From: Firmicutes bacterium CAG:534
GTDB taxonomy: Bacteria; Bacillota; Clostridia; Lachnospirales; Lachnospiraceae
Direction of reading: 5' to 3'
Assembly: GCA_000436115.1 (NCBI GenBank)
Contig: FR894525.1
Span: forward strand, 16,471-80,470
Length of the DNA: 64,000 nt
The position numbers and the translations under genes are program-made. Of the stretch, positions 35,260 through 44,042 are shown piece by piece (position 1 is the stretch's first letter; each line of letters begins with the position of its first letter). Under the pieces are notes generated by a model. The model worked only from the letters and a program-made list of their open reading frames with translations, was not told where the DNA came from and searched no databases.

Positions 35260-36141
35260 ATGGATCAGGCACAACAACTTAGAAATATAATCAAAGCCGG
35301 AAATACCACCTATAACAGACCCCTTGCCAGGATCATAACCGTGACCAGCGGAAAGGGAGGCGTAGGAAAATCAAATACGGCCATTAATCTTGCAATCCAA
35401 TTTCGGAAAGAGGGGAAAAGGGTCATTATTCTTGATGCGGATTTTGGGCTTGCAAATATTGAAATTATGTTTGGTGCGGTTCCGAAGCATAATCTGAGCG
35501 ATCTGATCTACCAGGGAAAGAGCATGAAGGAGATCATTACCTGGGGCCCCATGGAAGTAGGATTTATTTCCGGCGGATCCGGGATTGCCGGACTTTCCAA
35601 TCTGGGCAGAGAGCATCTGAACTGTATCATCAAAAATCTTTCGGAACTTGATACCATTGCAGATGTGGTGATCATTGATACGGCGGCAGGCATTGCAGAT
35701 GCAGTGCTGGAGTTTTTGGTTGCCAGTGGGGAAATTTTGCTGGTCACTACGCCGGAGCCCACATCCATTACGGATTCTTATTCCCTCTTAAAGGCGTTGT
35801 CCGGGCATCCGAGATTTTCCGGCCAGGCCACACAGGTGAAGATGATCGCCAATAAGGTTGGCAGCAAAGAAGAAGGAAAAATGCTTTATGATAAGCTGAA
35901 CGTTGTGGTAAGCAGATACCTGCAGGTGCCGTTTTCCTATCTGGGTGCGGTTCCCCAGGATCTCGAACTGTCAAAGGCCGTTATGCGCCAGATGCCGGTA
36001 TCCATGCAGGCGCCTTCTTCCAGGGCAGCCCAGGCATATGAAGAACTGGCAGCAAAGCTTTTAAATAAGGAAGCGGAACAAAGTGTGGCAAAAAGAGGAA
36101 TGGCCGCCTTTTTTTCGCATATGATTTCAGGGAAACGATAA
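35260..36141 (+). CDS. flhG: MinD-like ATPase FlhG (YlxH)
   Basis: The 293-residue ParA/MinD-family protein has the deviant Walker A GKGGVGKS near 29-36, ILDADFGLANIEIMFG near 58, and VIIDTAAGIADAVLEF. The N-terminal MDQAQQLRNIIKAG resembles the FlhG peptide that activates FlhF GTPase (a DQAxxLR motif). It binds membranes when ATP-bound and regulates flagellar number and C-ring assembly. Located immediately after flhF. Confidence 0.95.
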   Translation: MDQAQQLRNIIKAGNTTYNRPLARIITVTSGKGGVGKSNTAINLAIQFRKEGKRVIILDADFGLANIEIMFGAVPKHNLSDLIYQGKSMKEIITWGPMEVGFISGGSGIAGLSNLGREHLNCIIKNLSELDTIADVVIIDTAAGIADAVLEFLVASGEILLVTTPEPTSITDSYSLLKALSGHPRFSGQATQVKMIANKVGSKEEGKMLYDKLNVVVSRYLQVPFSYLGAVPQDLELSKAVMRQMPVSMQAPSSRAAQAYEELAAKLLNKEAEQSVAKRGMAAFFSHMISGKR

Positions 36142-36156
36142 GCAAGGAGGGAAAAT

Positions 36157-36882
36157 ATGCTTTCACAATATGTGATGCCGGGAAACAGAATTGAAATGCA
36201 AACGGTCGGACGCATGAAATATGCGGACGAAGCAGAAAAAAAGAAAGTATATTTAAGCAGCGTATGTGATATTTTGTCAGAGGACCAGCTGGAAATATCC
36301 ATGCCTGTAGAAAAGTCAAAGCTGATCCTGCTTCCCGTGGGAGCGGAGTTTGATATGTATTTTTATACCGGAGCAGGGCTGTATCAGTGCTTTGCCAAGG
36401 TAATCGACAGATATAAGTCCAATAACCAGTTTATTCTGCTGATGGAGCTGACCAGTAACCTGAGGAAGTTCCAGCGCAGGGAGTATTACAGATTAAGCTG
36501 CGCCTTGGAGATGGATTCCAGGCCTCTTGAGCAGGAAGAGGTGGATGCGGTGCAGGGGAAGAACAATTATCTGGTACCCGGACTTCCCTTAAAGCGCAGC
36601 GTAATCGTGGATATCAGCGGCGGGGGGATCCGGTTTGTGGGAGATTACGCTTATGAACCCGACAGCCTGATCTGCTGCAAATATCATCTTGTAAATGAAG
36701 GAAAATCTAAGGAATATACGCTGGTATCAAAGATTTTGTCTGTCAGGGAGCTGCCTGACAGGGAGGGGCTCTATGAACACCGGGCGCAGTATATCAATAT
36801 CGATACCCTGGATCGGGAAGAGATCATTCGGTTTATTTTTGAAGAAGAAAGAAAGCATCGAAAAAAAGAAAAAGGTTTGTGA
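36157..36882 (+). CDS. PilZ-domain c-di-GMP receptor (YcgR/MotI type)
   Basis: The 241-residue protein has an N-terminal YcgR-like flagellar brake domain (about 8-98) and a C-terminal PilZ domain with both c-di-GMP signatures: RxxxR at R108/R112 (RREYYR) and DxSxxG at D152/S154/G157 (VDISGGGIRF). In B. subtilis, the related protein MotI/YpfA slows the stator when c-di-GMP is bound. Its place in the fla/che operon between flhG and cheB supports a motor brake role, as an inference. Confidence 0.9.
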   Translation: MLSQYVMPGNRIEMQTVGRMKYADEAEKKKVYLSSVCDILSEDQLEISMPVEKSKLILLPVGAEFDMYFYTGAGLYQCFAKVIDRYKSNNQFILLMELTSNLRKFQRREYYRLSCALEMDSRPLEQEEVDAVQGKNNYLVPGLPLKRSVIVDISGGGIRFVGDYAYEPDSLICCKYHLVNEGKSKEYTLVSKILSVRELPDREGLYEHRAQYINIDTLDREEIIRFIFEEERKHRKKEKGL

Positions 36883-36916
36883 GTGATTACTTTGCACGCA
36901 TGCGAAGAATAAAGTG

Positions 36917-36925
36917 TGCTATACT
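36917..36925 (+). promoter_or_regulatory. Candidate extended -10 promoter ahead of cheB
   Basis: TGC directly precedes TATACT (36920-36925), an extended -10 element, in the 77-base gap before cheB, one of the wider gaps in the second half of the operon. No -35 at the proper distance is convincing. It could add expression of the chemotaxis genes. Confidence 0.4.
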
Positions 36926-36959
36926 AAAACCATATTAATCCAGTGGATGGAGAAAAGAT

Positions 36960-37571
36960 ATGGCTATTATAAAGGCTGAAGAAAAAATGACTGGAAAAAA
37001 AATAGTTGCCATAGCAAGCTCAACAGGAGGACCCAAGGCACTTCAGGTCCTAATCCCGCTGCTGCCGCAGAATTTAGCGGCGCCGGTGCTGATCGTTCAG
37101 CATATGCCGGCAGGCTTTACAGAGGCACTTGCGGGCAGACTGAATAATCTGAGTCCGCTTTCCGTTAAGGAAGCGGCAGAGGGCGACATTCTGATGCCGG
37201 GATGTGCCTATCTGGCAAGAGGAGGCAGGCACATGCTTGTTTCAAGAACCGGAACAAAGCATGTGATCCGCTATTCGGACGAGCCTCCCAGGGAGGGAGT
37301 AAGACCCTGTGCCAATTATATGTATGAATCGTTGGCAAAAAGCGGATATGAGGAAGTGGTCTGTGCAGTCCTTACCGGCATGGGAGCGGATGGCACGGCA
37401 GGCATCAAGTATCTGGCAGATTACAAAAAACTGACGGTTTTGGCACAGAGTGAAGAAACCTGCGCAGTATACGGAATGCCCAGGAGTATTGTACTTGCAG
37501 GACTGGCAAAAAAAGGACAGTCATTAGAACAAATAGCACAGGAAATCATTAAGAACGTGGGGGTAAATTAA
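36960..37571 (+). CDS. cheB: CheB methylesterase domain protein without receiver domain
   Basis: The 203-residue protein is only the CheB esterase/deamidase domain, with catalytic S21 (ASSTGGP), H48 (VQHMP) and D144 (GMGADGTAG). Usual CheB is about 350 residues with an N-terminal receiver; the 77 bases upstream hold no receiver remnant. It would demethylate and deamidate chemoreceptors, but cannot be switched on by phosphorylation from CheA in the usual way. cheA starts 1 base later. No cheR is in the window. Confidence 0.92.
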   Translation: MAIIKAEEKMTGKKIVAIASSTGGPKALQVLIPLLPQNLAAPVLIVQHMPAGFTEALAGRLNNLSPLSVKEAAEGDILMPGCAYLARGGRHMLVSRTGTKHVIRYSDEPPREGVRPCANYMYESLAKSGYEEVVCAVLTGMGADGTAGIKYLADYKKLTVLAQSEETCAVYGMPRSIVLAGLAKKGQSLEQIAQEIIKNVGVN

Positions 37572-37572
37572 G

Positions 37573-39624
37573 ATGGATGTGAATCAGTATCTGGAAATCT
37601 TTCTTGACGAAACAAAAGAACACCTTGAAAATCTGAATGCTCAGATCCTGAAGCTTGAACAGGAGCCGGAGGATGTGGACACCATCAACGAAATTTTCAG
37701 GGCAGCGCATTCCTTAAAGGGAATGGCAGGAACCATGGGTTATAAGCGCATGCAGAATCTGACCCATGATATGGAAAATGTATTTTCAGAGATCAGAAGC
37801 GGAAATATGAAAGTAACTTCCAACCTGATCGACACCTTGTTCCAGTGTCTGGACGCTCTGGAGGAATATACCAATAACATTCAGGAAACTGCAGATGAGG
37901 GAACCAATGATAATCAGCCCCTGATCGCACAGCTTGCTGAGTTTTTGGGAAATGAAGGAAAGATGCAGGAAGCGCCCAAGGCAGAAAAGAAAGAAGAAAA
38001 GGCTCCTGCAGAGAGCGGCTCTGATAAGAAATGGCTGGATATCAAGCTGGACGATTCAGAGAGGACTGTTCTTTCCAAAGCAAAGGAAGAAGGAAAGAAT
38101 ATTTATGGCCTGACGATCTACATTCAGGAAAACTGTCTGCTGAAGGCAGCCAGAGCGTTCCTTGTTTATAAGGCAGTAGAGGAAAAGGCGGAGATCATGG
38201 TTTGCAACCCGCCTGCGCAGGACATTGAGGATGAAAAGTTTGAACTGGATTTCAGCCTGATTGTGATCTCAGATGACAGTCTTGATAATATCCTGGCAGC
38301 GGCCAGAAATGTTTCCGAGATTGAAAAGGTTCTGGGAGATAATTACGAGCTTGAACCTGTAAAGGAAGAGGAAAAGACAGCTGTCGTTCAGGCACAGACC
38401 ACAGCAAAGGAAACCACAGCGGTTACCCAGCAGGCGAAGGGCGGCGAGAAGAAAGCCGTATCAAAGCCGGTAGTCAACAGAACCGTCCGTGTGGATATTG
38501 AAAAGCTGGATGTGCTGATGAATCTTGTCAGCGAGCTGATTATTGCAAAGAATTCCCTGGTATCTGCGTCCACCGCCGAGGGAAGCAGCAATGTCGGTTT
38601 TAATGAGCAGATCGAATATCTGGAGAGCGTAACGACTAACCTTCATGAATCTGTCATGAAAGTGCGGATGGTGCCTATTGAAAGCGTGGTAAGCAAATTC
38701 CCAAGAATGATCAGGGATCTGTCAAAGAAGCTGGATAAGAAGATGGAGCTTTACATGTCCGGTGAAGAGACAGAGCTTGACAGAACGGTAGTAGACGAGA
38801 TTGGCGATCCGCTGATGCATCTGCTTCGTAATGCGGCCGATCATGGACTGGAATCGGCGGATGTGCGCGCAAAGCTTGGCAAGCCGGAGGTCGGGTCTAT
38901 TTTCCTGGATGCATATCAGGATGGAAATAACGTTGTGATCGAGGTGCGGGATGATGGTGCCGGAATCAACGTAGAGGTAGTAAAGGAAACAGCCATTGAA
39001 AGAGGTGTTATCACACCGGAGCAGGGCGAGAGCATGAGCGAAAAGGATATTATCAACCTTTTGTTCCATGCCGGTTTCTCCACCTCTAAGAAGATCAGCG
39101 ATGTATCGGGAAGAGGAGTTGGCCTTGATGTTGTAAAATCCAAGATCGAATCCTTAAGCGGCGAAGTGGAAGTAAAATCCAAGATGGGAGAAGGAAGCAC
39201 CTGGACCATAAGACTTCCTCTGACCCTTGCAATTATCCAGGCGCTGATGGTGATCGTTGGCGGCGAAAAATATGCAATTTCCCTTGGAAGCATTCAGACG
39301 ATAGAAGACATCAGTCCTTCCGAGATCAAGTATGTCCAGAACAAAGAAGTGATCAATTTGAGAGGCACTGTAATACCGCTGATCAGATTAAGCAAGGAGC
39401 TTGATATTGAGAGCAGTAAGTCGCCTGATGAAAATATGGTTGTTGTGATCGTTAAGAAGGGAGAAAAGCTGGCAGGTCTTGTAATTGATGAACTGATGGG
39501 ACAGCAGGAGATCGTTATCAAGTCTCTTGGAAAGTATATCAGTAAATGTAAGATCATCAGCGGCGCAACCATTCTTGGCGATGGCGAAGTGGCATTGATC
39601 TTAGACGCAAATACACTGATCTAG
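37573..39624 (+). CDS. cheA: Chemotaxis histidine kinase CheA
   Basis: This 683-residue kinase has an HPt domain with phosphorylated H46 (RAAHSLKGMAGTMG), a P2-like CheY-binding region (about 155-265), a short Lys/Glu/Thr-rich linker, the dimerisation helices (about 305-370), an HATPase domain with the N box HLLRNAADHGLE, G boxes and the C-terminal CheW-like regulatory domain. It phosphorylates CheY under control of chemoreceptors. All core catalytic motifs are present. cheW follows after 16 bases. Confidence 0.97.
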   Translation: MDVNQYLEIFLDETKEHLENLNAQILKLEQEPEDVDTINEIFRAAHSLKGMAGTMGYKRMQNLTHDMENVFSEIRSGNMKVTSNLIDTLFQCLDALEEYTNNIQETADEGTNDNQPLIAQLAEFLGNEGKMQEAPKAEKKEEKAPAESGSDKKWLDIKLDDSERTVLSKAKEEGKNIYGLTIYIQENCLLKAARAFLVYKAVEEKAEIMVCNPPAQDIEDEKFELDFSLIVISDDSLDNILAAARNVSEIEKVLGDNYELEPVKEEEKTAVVQAQTTAKETTAVTQQAKGGEKKAVSKPVVNRTVRVDIEKLDVLMNLVSELIIAKNSLVSASTAEGSSNVGFNEQIEYLESVTTNLHESVMKVRMVPIESVVSKFPRMIRDLSKKLDKKMELYMSGEETELDRTVVDEIGDPLMHLLRNAADHGLESADVRAKLGKPEVGSIFLDAYQDGNNVVIEVRDDGAGINVEVVKETAIERGVITPEQGESMSEKDIINLLFHAGFSTSKKISDVSGRGVGLDVVKSKIESLSGEVEVKSKMGEGSTWTIRLPLTLAIIQALMVIVGGEKYAISLGSIQTIEDISPSEIKYVQNKEVINLRGTVIPLIRLSKELDIESSKSPDENMVVVIVKKGEKLAGLVIDELMGQQEIVIKSLGKYISKCKIISGATILGDGEVALILDANTLI

Positions 39625-39640
39625 AATAGGGGGAAAAGCA

Positions 39641-40120
39641 ATGGACGAACTTATGATGGCCGGTCTGAAAACTCCCGGCGAAGCAAAGGACTATGAAACA
39701 CTTCAGTATATTGTAATCCAGATGGGAAATGAGCAGTATGGCGTTGACATCAGATACATAGACAATATTGTCAGGATGCAGCATATCACCAGGGTTCCCA
39801 AGGTGGCAGCTTATTTAAAGGGCGTGATTAATCTGCGCGGGGAAGTAATCCCGGTTATGAGTCTCAGACTGAAAATGGGGCTGCCTGAGGATGAGCCGAC
39901 CAAAGCAACCCGTATCATTATCTTAAAGCTGGAACAGCATGGAACCATTGGCATTATTGTGGATGAGGTAAAGGAAGTGATTACGCTCGGCACAGATCAG
40001 ATCGAAAAAGTGACCTATGACGCAAAGGAAGAAAAAGGGAACTTTGTAAGCAGTGTCGGGAAAAACGGCGAAGAGCTGATCTCCATACTTGATCTGAATG
40101 CAGTGGCACTGGAGAAGTAA
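39641..40120 (+). CDS. cheW: Chemotaxis coupling protein CheW
   Basis: The 159-residue protein has one CheW domain (YIVIQMGNEQYGVDI, ITRVPKVAAYLKGVINLRGEVIPV). It links chemoreceptors to CheA at the inner membrane. About 20 extra N-terminal residues precede the domain. It is placed directly after cheA, so stoichiometric expression is likely. Confidence 0.96.
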   Translation: MDELMMAGLKTPGEAKDYETLQYIVIQMGNEQYGVDIRYIDNIVRMQHITRVPKVAAYLKGVINLRGEVIPVMSLRLKMGLPEDEPTKATRIIILKLEQHGTIGIIVDEVKEVITLGTDQIEKVTYDAKEEKGNFVSSVGKNGEELISILDLNAVALEK

Positions 40121-40162
40121 TTACGAACAAGAGCAGAAAGAATGGCTGTAGCAGGAGGGATC

Positions 40163-40798
40163 ATGAAAGATCTGAGCATGGATGAGTTAACAAATCAATA
40201 TTATGATGTGTTAAAGGAACTGGGAAACATTGGAGCAGGAAATGCCACAACAGCGCTCGCACAGATGATTAACTGCAAGGTGGACATGTCAGTACCCCAG
40301 GTGAAGCTGTTGGAATTTAAAGATCTGGGAAGCCTGGTAGGCGGAGAAGAACAGGTCATGGTGGGAATTTATCTCCAGGTAGAAGGAGATATAGAGGGAA
40401 GCATGATGTTTATCCTCTCGAAAATTGCTGCTGCGCATCTGGTAAACAAGCTGATGTGCGGAATGCTCGGGATTGACGAGAAAGCGGCTGAGGAGTACCA
40501 GTTTGGCGAGATGGAATGTTCTGCGATCCGCGAGGTGGGGAACATTATTACAGGAGCTTATCTGAATGCGCTGTCAGGTCTTACCGGTTTGAAAATCTAT
40601 CCTTCGGTGCCGCAGATCGGCATTGATATGGCAGGGGCATTATTGTCGGTTCCGGCGATTGAATTTGGAATTATGGGGGATAAGCTTTTACTGATCCAGA
40701 CAAAGTTTTTTGATGACATTGAGCTTGATGGATATTTCATTATGATTCCCGATATGGAATCCTACGAAAAGATTTTATCAGCGTTGGGGGTTATGTAG
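40163..40798 (+). CDS. cheC: CheY-P phosphatase CheC
   Basis: I use ATG 40163 behind AGGAGGG (211 residues); an ATG at 40142 would add seven. Both CheC active sites are intact: D-x3-E-x2-N in DVLKELGNIGAGNA and S-x3-E-x2-N in SAIREVGNIITGAY. CheC removes phosphate from CheY-P and is stimulated by CheD, the next gene. It has no membrane segment. The spacing of the ribosome site is short, so the start is uncertain. Confidence 0.94.
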   Translation: MKDLSMDELTNQYYDVLKELGNIGAGNATTALAQMINCKVDMSVPQVKLLEFKDLGSLVGGEEQVMVGIYLQVEGDIEGSMMFILSKIAAAHLVNKLMCGMLGIDEKAAEEYQFGEMECSAIREVGNIITGAYLNALSGLTGLKIYPSVPQIGIDMAGALLSVPAIEFGIMGDKLLLIQTKFFDDIELDGYFIMIPDMESYEKILSALGVM

Positions 40799-40833
40799 GC
40801 TGCGCATGAAAGAAAACAGGAGACTCAAAGAAA

Positions 40834-41322
40834 ATGGGTGAAGTAATAAGAGTAGGCATGGCAGATCTGAAAACCTGTTCCGGAGAAGATGCAGTGACAA
40901 CGCTGGGGCTGGGATCCTGTGTGGGAATTGCGATCAGAGATCCCAAAGCAGGTATCGGTGGACTGGCGCATATTATGCTGCCGAGCAGCCTGGAAATTAA
41001 AAACAGCAGTGAAAACCGCTATAAATATGCAGATACAGGAATAGAAGATCTTGTAAACGAAATTGTGAAAATGGGTGGCAACAGAGCCAGACTGGTTGCA
41101 AAGATCGCAGGGGGAGCACAGATGTTTGCGTTTGGAAGCAAGAGCGATATGATCCGGGTGGGGGATAGAAATGTTCTTGCAAGCAAGCAGAAACTAGGTG
41201 AACTGAAAATACCGCTCCTTGCTGAGGACACAGGGGAGACTTACGGAAGAACCGTTATCTTTTATCCCAGTACCGGAGATTTTGTGATCAGAAGTGTGGG
41301 AATGCCGGAGAAGGTTATATGA
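40834..41322 (+). CDS. cheD: Chemoreceptor glutamine deamidase CheD
   Basis: A 162-residue protein with the CheD catalytic residues C29 (GLGSCVGI), H46 (LAHIMLP) and T23. CheD deamidates receptor glutamines and, when bound to CheC, increases its phosphatase activity, forming the CheC-CheD-CheY feedback loop of Firmicutes. It overlaps the next small gene by 4 bases (ATGA). Confidence 0.96.
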   Translation: MGEVIRVGMADLKTCSGEDAVTTLGLGSCVGIAIRDPKAGIGGLAHIMLPSSLEIKNSSENRYKYADTGIEDLVNEIVKMGGNRARLVAKIAGGAQMFAFGSKSDMIRVGDRNVLASKQKLGELKIPLLAEDTGETYGRTVIFYPSTGDFVIRSVGMPEKVI

Positions 41323-41615
41323 AAAAAAGAAAATTATTTGCTCCGTTCCTGATGCTGTTTGCCGGCGCCGTTGCCAGTATCATGATGTTTGCTTTTCACT
41401 ATACAACGGCACAGATGCTTCCAAGACTTTTGGGAGTGCTTCTCTTTTTCTACATAGCAGGATGCTTTATTCAAAAGAAGGTCATCGGGTTTGAAAAGGA
41501 GATTGAGGAAAAGGAAGCCGCTGAAGGAGAAGTGATCGAAAAGGAAGTGCCGGAAGAGGATGCTGACGGAAAAGAGAAGGAGGAACCGGCGCCAGAGGCT
41601 GCAAAGGAGATTTAA
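41319..41615 (+). CDS. Small two-helix membrane protein with acidic tail, unknown
   Basis: This 98-residue protein overlaps the cheD end by 4 bases, so it is probably translated with it. It has two hydrophobic segments at about 7-27 and 34-52 and a Glu/Lys-rich tail from 58 to 98 (EIEEKEAAEGEVIEKEVPEE). I do not recognise the family. Position between cheD and fliA suggests a link to motility or sigma-28, but that is an inference. Confidence 0.75.
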   Translation: MKKRKLFAPFLMLFAGAVASIMMFAFHYTTAQMLPRLLGVLLFFYIAGCFIQKKVIGFEKEIEEKEAAEGEVIEKEVPEEDADGKEKEEPAPEAAKEI

Positions 41616-41631
41616 CTAAGGGGTAACAGGG

Positions 41632-42396
41632 ATGGATGAAGCAGGCAGAAACAAGCTTTGGGAGAATTACGGAAAGACAAAATCTCCCGAGATCAGAGAA
41701 AAACTCATATTGGAGTATGCACCGCTTGTAAAACTGGTGGCTGGAAGGCTGAGCATGTACCTGGGCTATAATGTGGAGTACGAGGATCTGGTCAGCTATG
41801 GGATTTTTGGACTGATTGATGCCATTGATAAATTTGACAGTATGAAGGCTGTAAAGTTTGAAACGTATGCAAGCCTTAGAATACGCGGAGCAATACTGGA
41901 TCAGATCCGTAAGATGGACTGGATCCCCAGAACGATCAGACAAAAGCAGAAGAAAATCGACTCTGCCATGAAAGAGATCGAGCAGGATACCGGCCGCATG
42001 GCCACAGATGAGGAGATTGCAAAGAAGCTGGGAATAACAGATGATGATTATTTAGGCTGGCAGTCCCAGATGAAGATTACAGGGCTTGTTTCCTTAGATG
42101 AATTTTTAGAGTCAGGCACAGAGTCTATCCCTCAGCAGGGAAACCAGCACCGATTTGAAAGTCCGGAGGAAGTAATAGAAAAGACGGAGCTAAAAAAAAC
42201 GCTGGAGCTTGCACTGGAGCTTCTGACGGAAAAAGAAAAAAAGGTGATCCTGCTTTATTATTATGAGGATCTGACCTTAAAGGAGATCAGCAATGTTCTG
42301 GAGGTGTCTGAGTCAAGGATTTCACAGCTCCATACCAGGGCACTTCAAAAAATGAAAACAAAAATGGGAAACTATATGGGGATTTTTTCGCCTTAG
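41632..42396 (+). CDS. fliA: Flagellar sigma factor sigma-28 (FliA/SigD)
   Basis: This 254-residue protein has sigma region 2 (LVKLVAGRLSMYLGYNVEYEDLVSYG, GLIDAIDKFD, YASLRIRGAILDQIRKMDWIPR), region 3 (MATDEEIAKKLGI) and region 4 (LKEISNVLEVSESRISQLHTRALQKM). The RIRGAILDQIRKMDW motif is diagnostic of FliA. It transcribes late flagellar and chemotaxis genes. No flgM is in the window. Its place near the end of the operon, as in B. subtilis, means it is made after most basal-body genes. Confidence 0.97.
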   Translation: MDEAGRNKLWENYGKTKSPEIREKLILEYAPLVKLVAGRLSMYLGYNVEYEDLVSYGIFGLIDAIDKFDSMKAVKFETYASLRIRGAILDQIRKMDWIPRTIRQKQKKIDSAMKEIEQDTGRMATDEEIAKKLGITDDDYLGWQSQMKITGLVSLDEFLESGTESIPQQGNQHRFESPEEVIEKTELKKTLELALELLTEKEKKVILLYYYEDLTLKEISNVLEVSESRISQLHTRALQKMKTKMGNYMGIFSP

Positions 42397-42423
42397 GGCA
42401 GCGAGAGAAAGGAATAAAACCGT

Positions 42424-44025
42424 ATGAAAAACGGCTATTTTCGAGTAATATGTGGTGGCAACGGGGTTTCCGTAAGGATTGTCCTTCCAAAGGACGGAGG
42501 AGAATTTGTCAGCGTCAAGGAACTGATGGATTATCTGGATTCGCGCAACATTCCCTTTGAACTGAGTGCGCTGAATAAGGGGATACAGGATGCTGTAGCG
42601 TCCAAACAGGCAGAATACGGCTTTATGATAAGTCATGTCCCGGCACAGGAGGTTCGGGAAGGCTATGTGCTTTTGGTCAGCCAGGATAAGATGACTGCAA
42701 CGGCCAGGTTTTATCCCCCGTCATTACATGGGGAAAGAATGTGCGTAGAGGAATTCCTGAATGATCTGGCTGTAAAGAAGATCATATTCGGGATCAAAAC
42801 AAAGGAGATCGAACAATTTTTTGCAGCGCCTGAGTACTGTACGGATTTTGTTGTGGCAAGCGGCGTTCAGCCAAGACAGGGTTCAGATGCAAGAATTGAA
42901 TATTACTTTAACACAGATTTAGATGCCAGGCCAACTCTGCTTGCGGACGGAAGCGTGGATTTTTTTCATTTAAACACGATATGCTGCTGTCAGAAGGGGC
43001 AGGTGCTTGCAAGACTGTTCCCGGAGGATCCCGGAGAATACGGCAGCACGATCTACGGCGAAAGGATCAAGCCGCGGACAGTCAAAAAGGAGACCCTGCG
43101 GTTTAGCAACAATATTTCCCTTTCGGAAGACAGACAGACCATCACATCAGAGGTAAATGGTCATGTAACCCTGGTGGACGGCAAGGTGTTTGTATCAAAT
43201 ATCCTGGAAGTAAAGGATGTGGACAGCTCTACAGGGGATATTGATTATGAGGGCAGTGTAAAAATAAATGGAAATGTATGCGCTAACTTTTCCGTAAGGG
43301 CAAAGGGAGACATAGAAGTAAGCGGCGTTGTGGAAGGAGCATATCTGGAAGCCGGCGGGGATATTATCATTACCAGAGGTATGAATGGAATGATAAAGGG
43401 AACCTTAAAGGCAGGCGGCAATATTGTAGCCAAATTTATTGAAAATGCCAAGGTACATGCAGACGGTTATGTTTCTACAGAATCCATTTTACACAGTGAC
43501 GTCTATGCCGCAACGGAAATACTGGTCAGCGGCAGGAGAGGCTTCATTACGGGAGGAAAGGTAAGCGCCATGAATCTTGTCAGGGTAAAGACACTGGGGT
43601 CTTCCATGGGGACGGATACCATCGTGGAGGTAGGGGTTGACCCTTCCATAAAGCAGGAGCTTACCGCCCTGCAAAAGCAGGTGGCTGAAAATAAAAAGAC
43701 GCTTGATGCTTTGTATCCGGTGCTTTCCTCTATGGCACAAAAGCTCTCTCAGGGCGTAAAGCTTAAACCTGAGCAGCTGAAATATCTTCAGGATCTGATT
43801 GCTACGGAAAAGCTGAAAAAGCAGGAGCAGGAAAGCAGCATCATGAGGATGAAGCAGCTTCGGGTTATTTTGGATGAAAGTGCAAATGCCAGGGTAGAAG
43901 TAATCGGGGAAGTGTTTGGCGGAACCAAGATCTGCATAGCGGATGCTTCCATGGTTGTCAAAAACAGTATGAGCTATTGTAAGTTTGTCAAGCAGCAGGG
44001 CGAGGTTAAGATGACAGCCCTTTAA
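42424..44025 (+). CDS. DUF342 (FapA) polymer-forming protein
   Basis: This 533-residue protein is a DUF342/FapA family member. The N-terminal part (about 1-150) is mixed; the middle from about 160 to 380 is a right-handed beta-helix-like run of short repeats (VKINGNVCANFSVRAKGDIEV, VVEGAYLEAGGDIIITRGMNGMIKG) resembling bactofilins; the C-terminal part has a coiled coil (about 415-475). FapA proteins influence polar flagellar assembly in Vibrio; the Firmicutes role is unknown. It is expressed directly after fliA. Confidence 0.88.
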   Translation: MKNGYFRVICGGNGVSVRIVLPKDGGEFVSVKELMDYLDSRNIPFELSALNKGIQDAVASKQAEYGFMISHVPAQEVREGYVLLVSQDKMTATARFYPPSLHGERMCVEEFLNDLAVKKIIFGIKTKEIEQFFAAPEYCTDFVVASGVQPRQGSDARIEYYFNTDLDARPTLLADGSVDFFHLNTICCCQKGQVLARLFPEDPGEYGSTIYGERIKPRTVKKETLRFSNNISLSEDRQTITSEVNGHVTLVDGKVFVSNILEVKDVDSSTGDIDYEGSVKINGNVCANFSVRAKGDIEVSGVVEGAYLEAGGDIIITRGMNGMIKGTLKAGGNIVAKFIENAKVHADGYVSTESILHSDVYAATEILVSGRRGFITGGKVSAMNLVRVKTLGSSMGTDTIVEVGVDPSIKQELTALQKQVAENKKTLDALYPVLSSMAQKLSQGVKLKPEQLKYLQDLIATEKLKKQEQESSIMRMKQLRVILDESANARVEVIGEVFGGTKICIADASMVVKNSMSYCKFVKQQGEVKMTAL

Positions 44026-44042
44026 GGCGGAATGGAGATTTT

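Noticed and set aside
36883..36959. Broken receiver domain ahead of cheB
   Set aside because: The gap is only 77 bases and no receiver motif is found in any frame.
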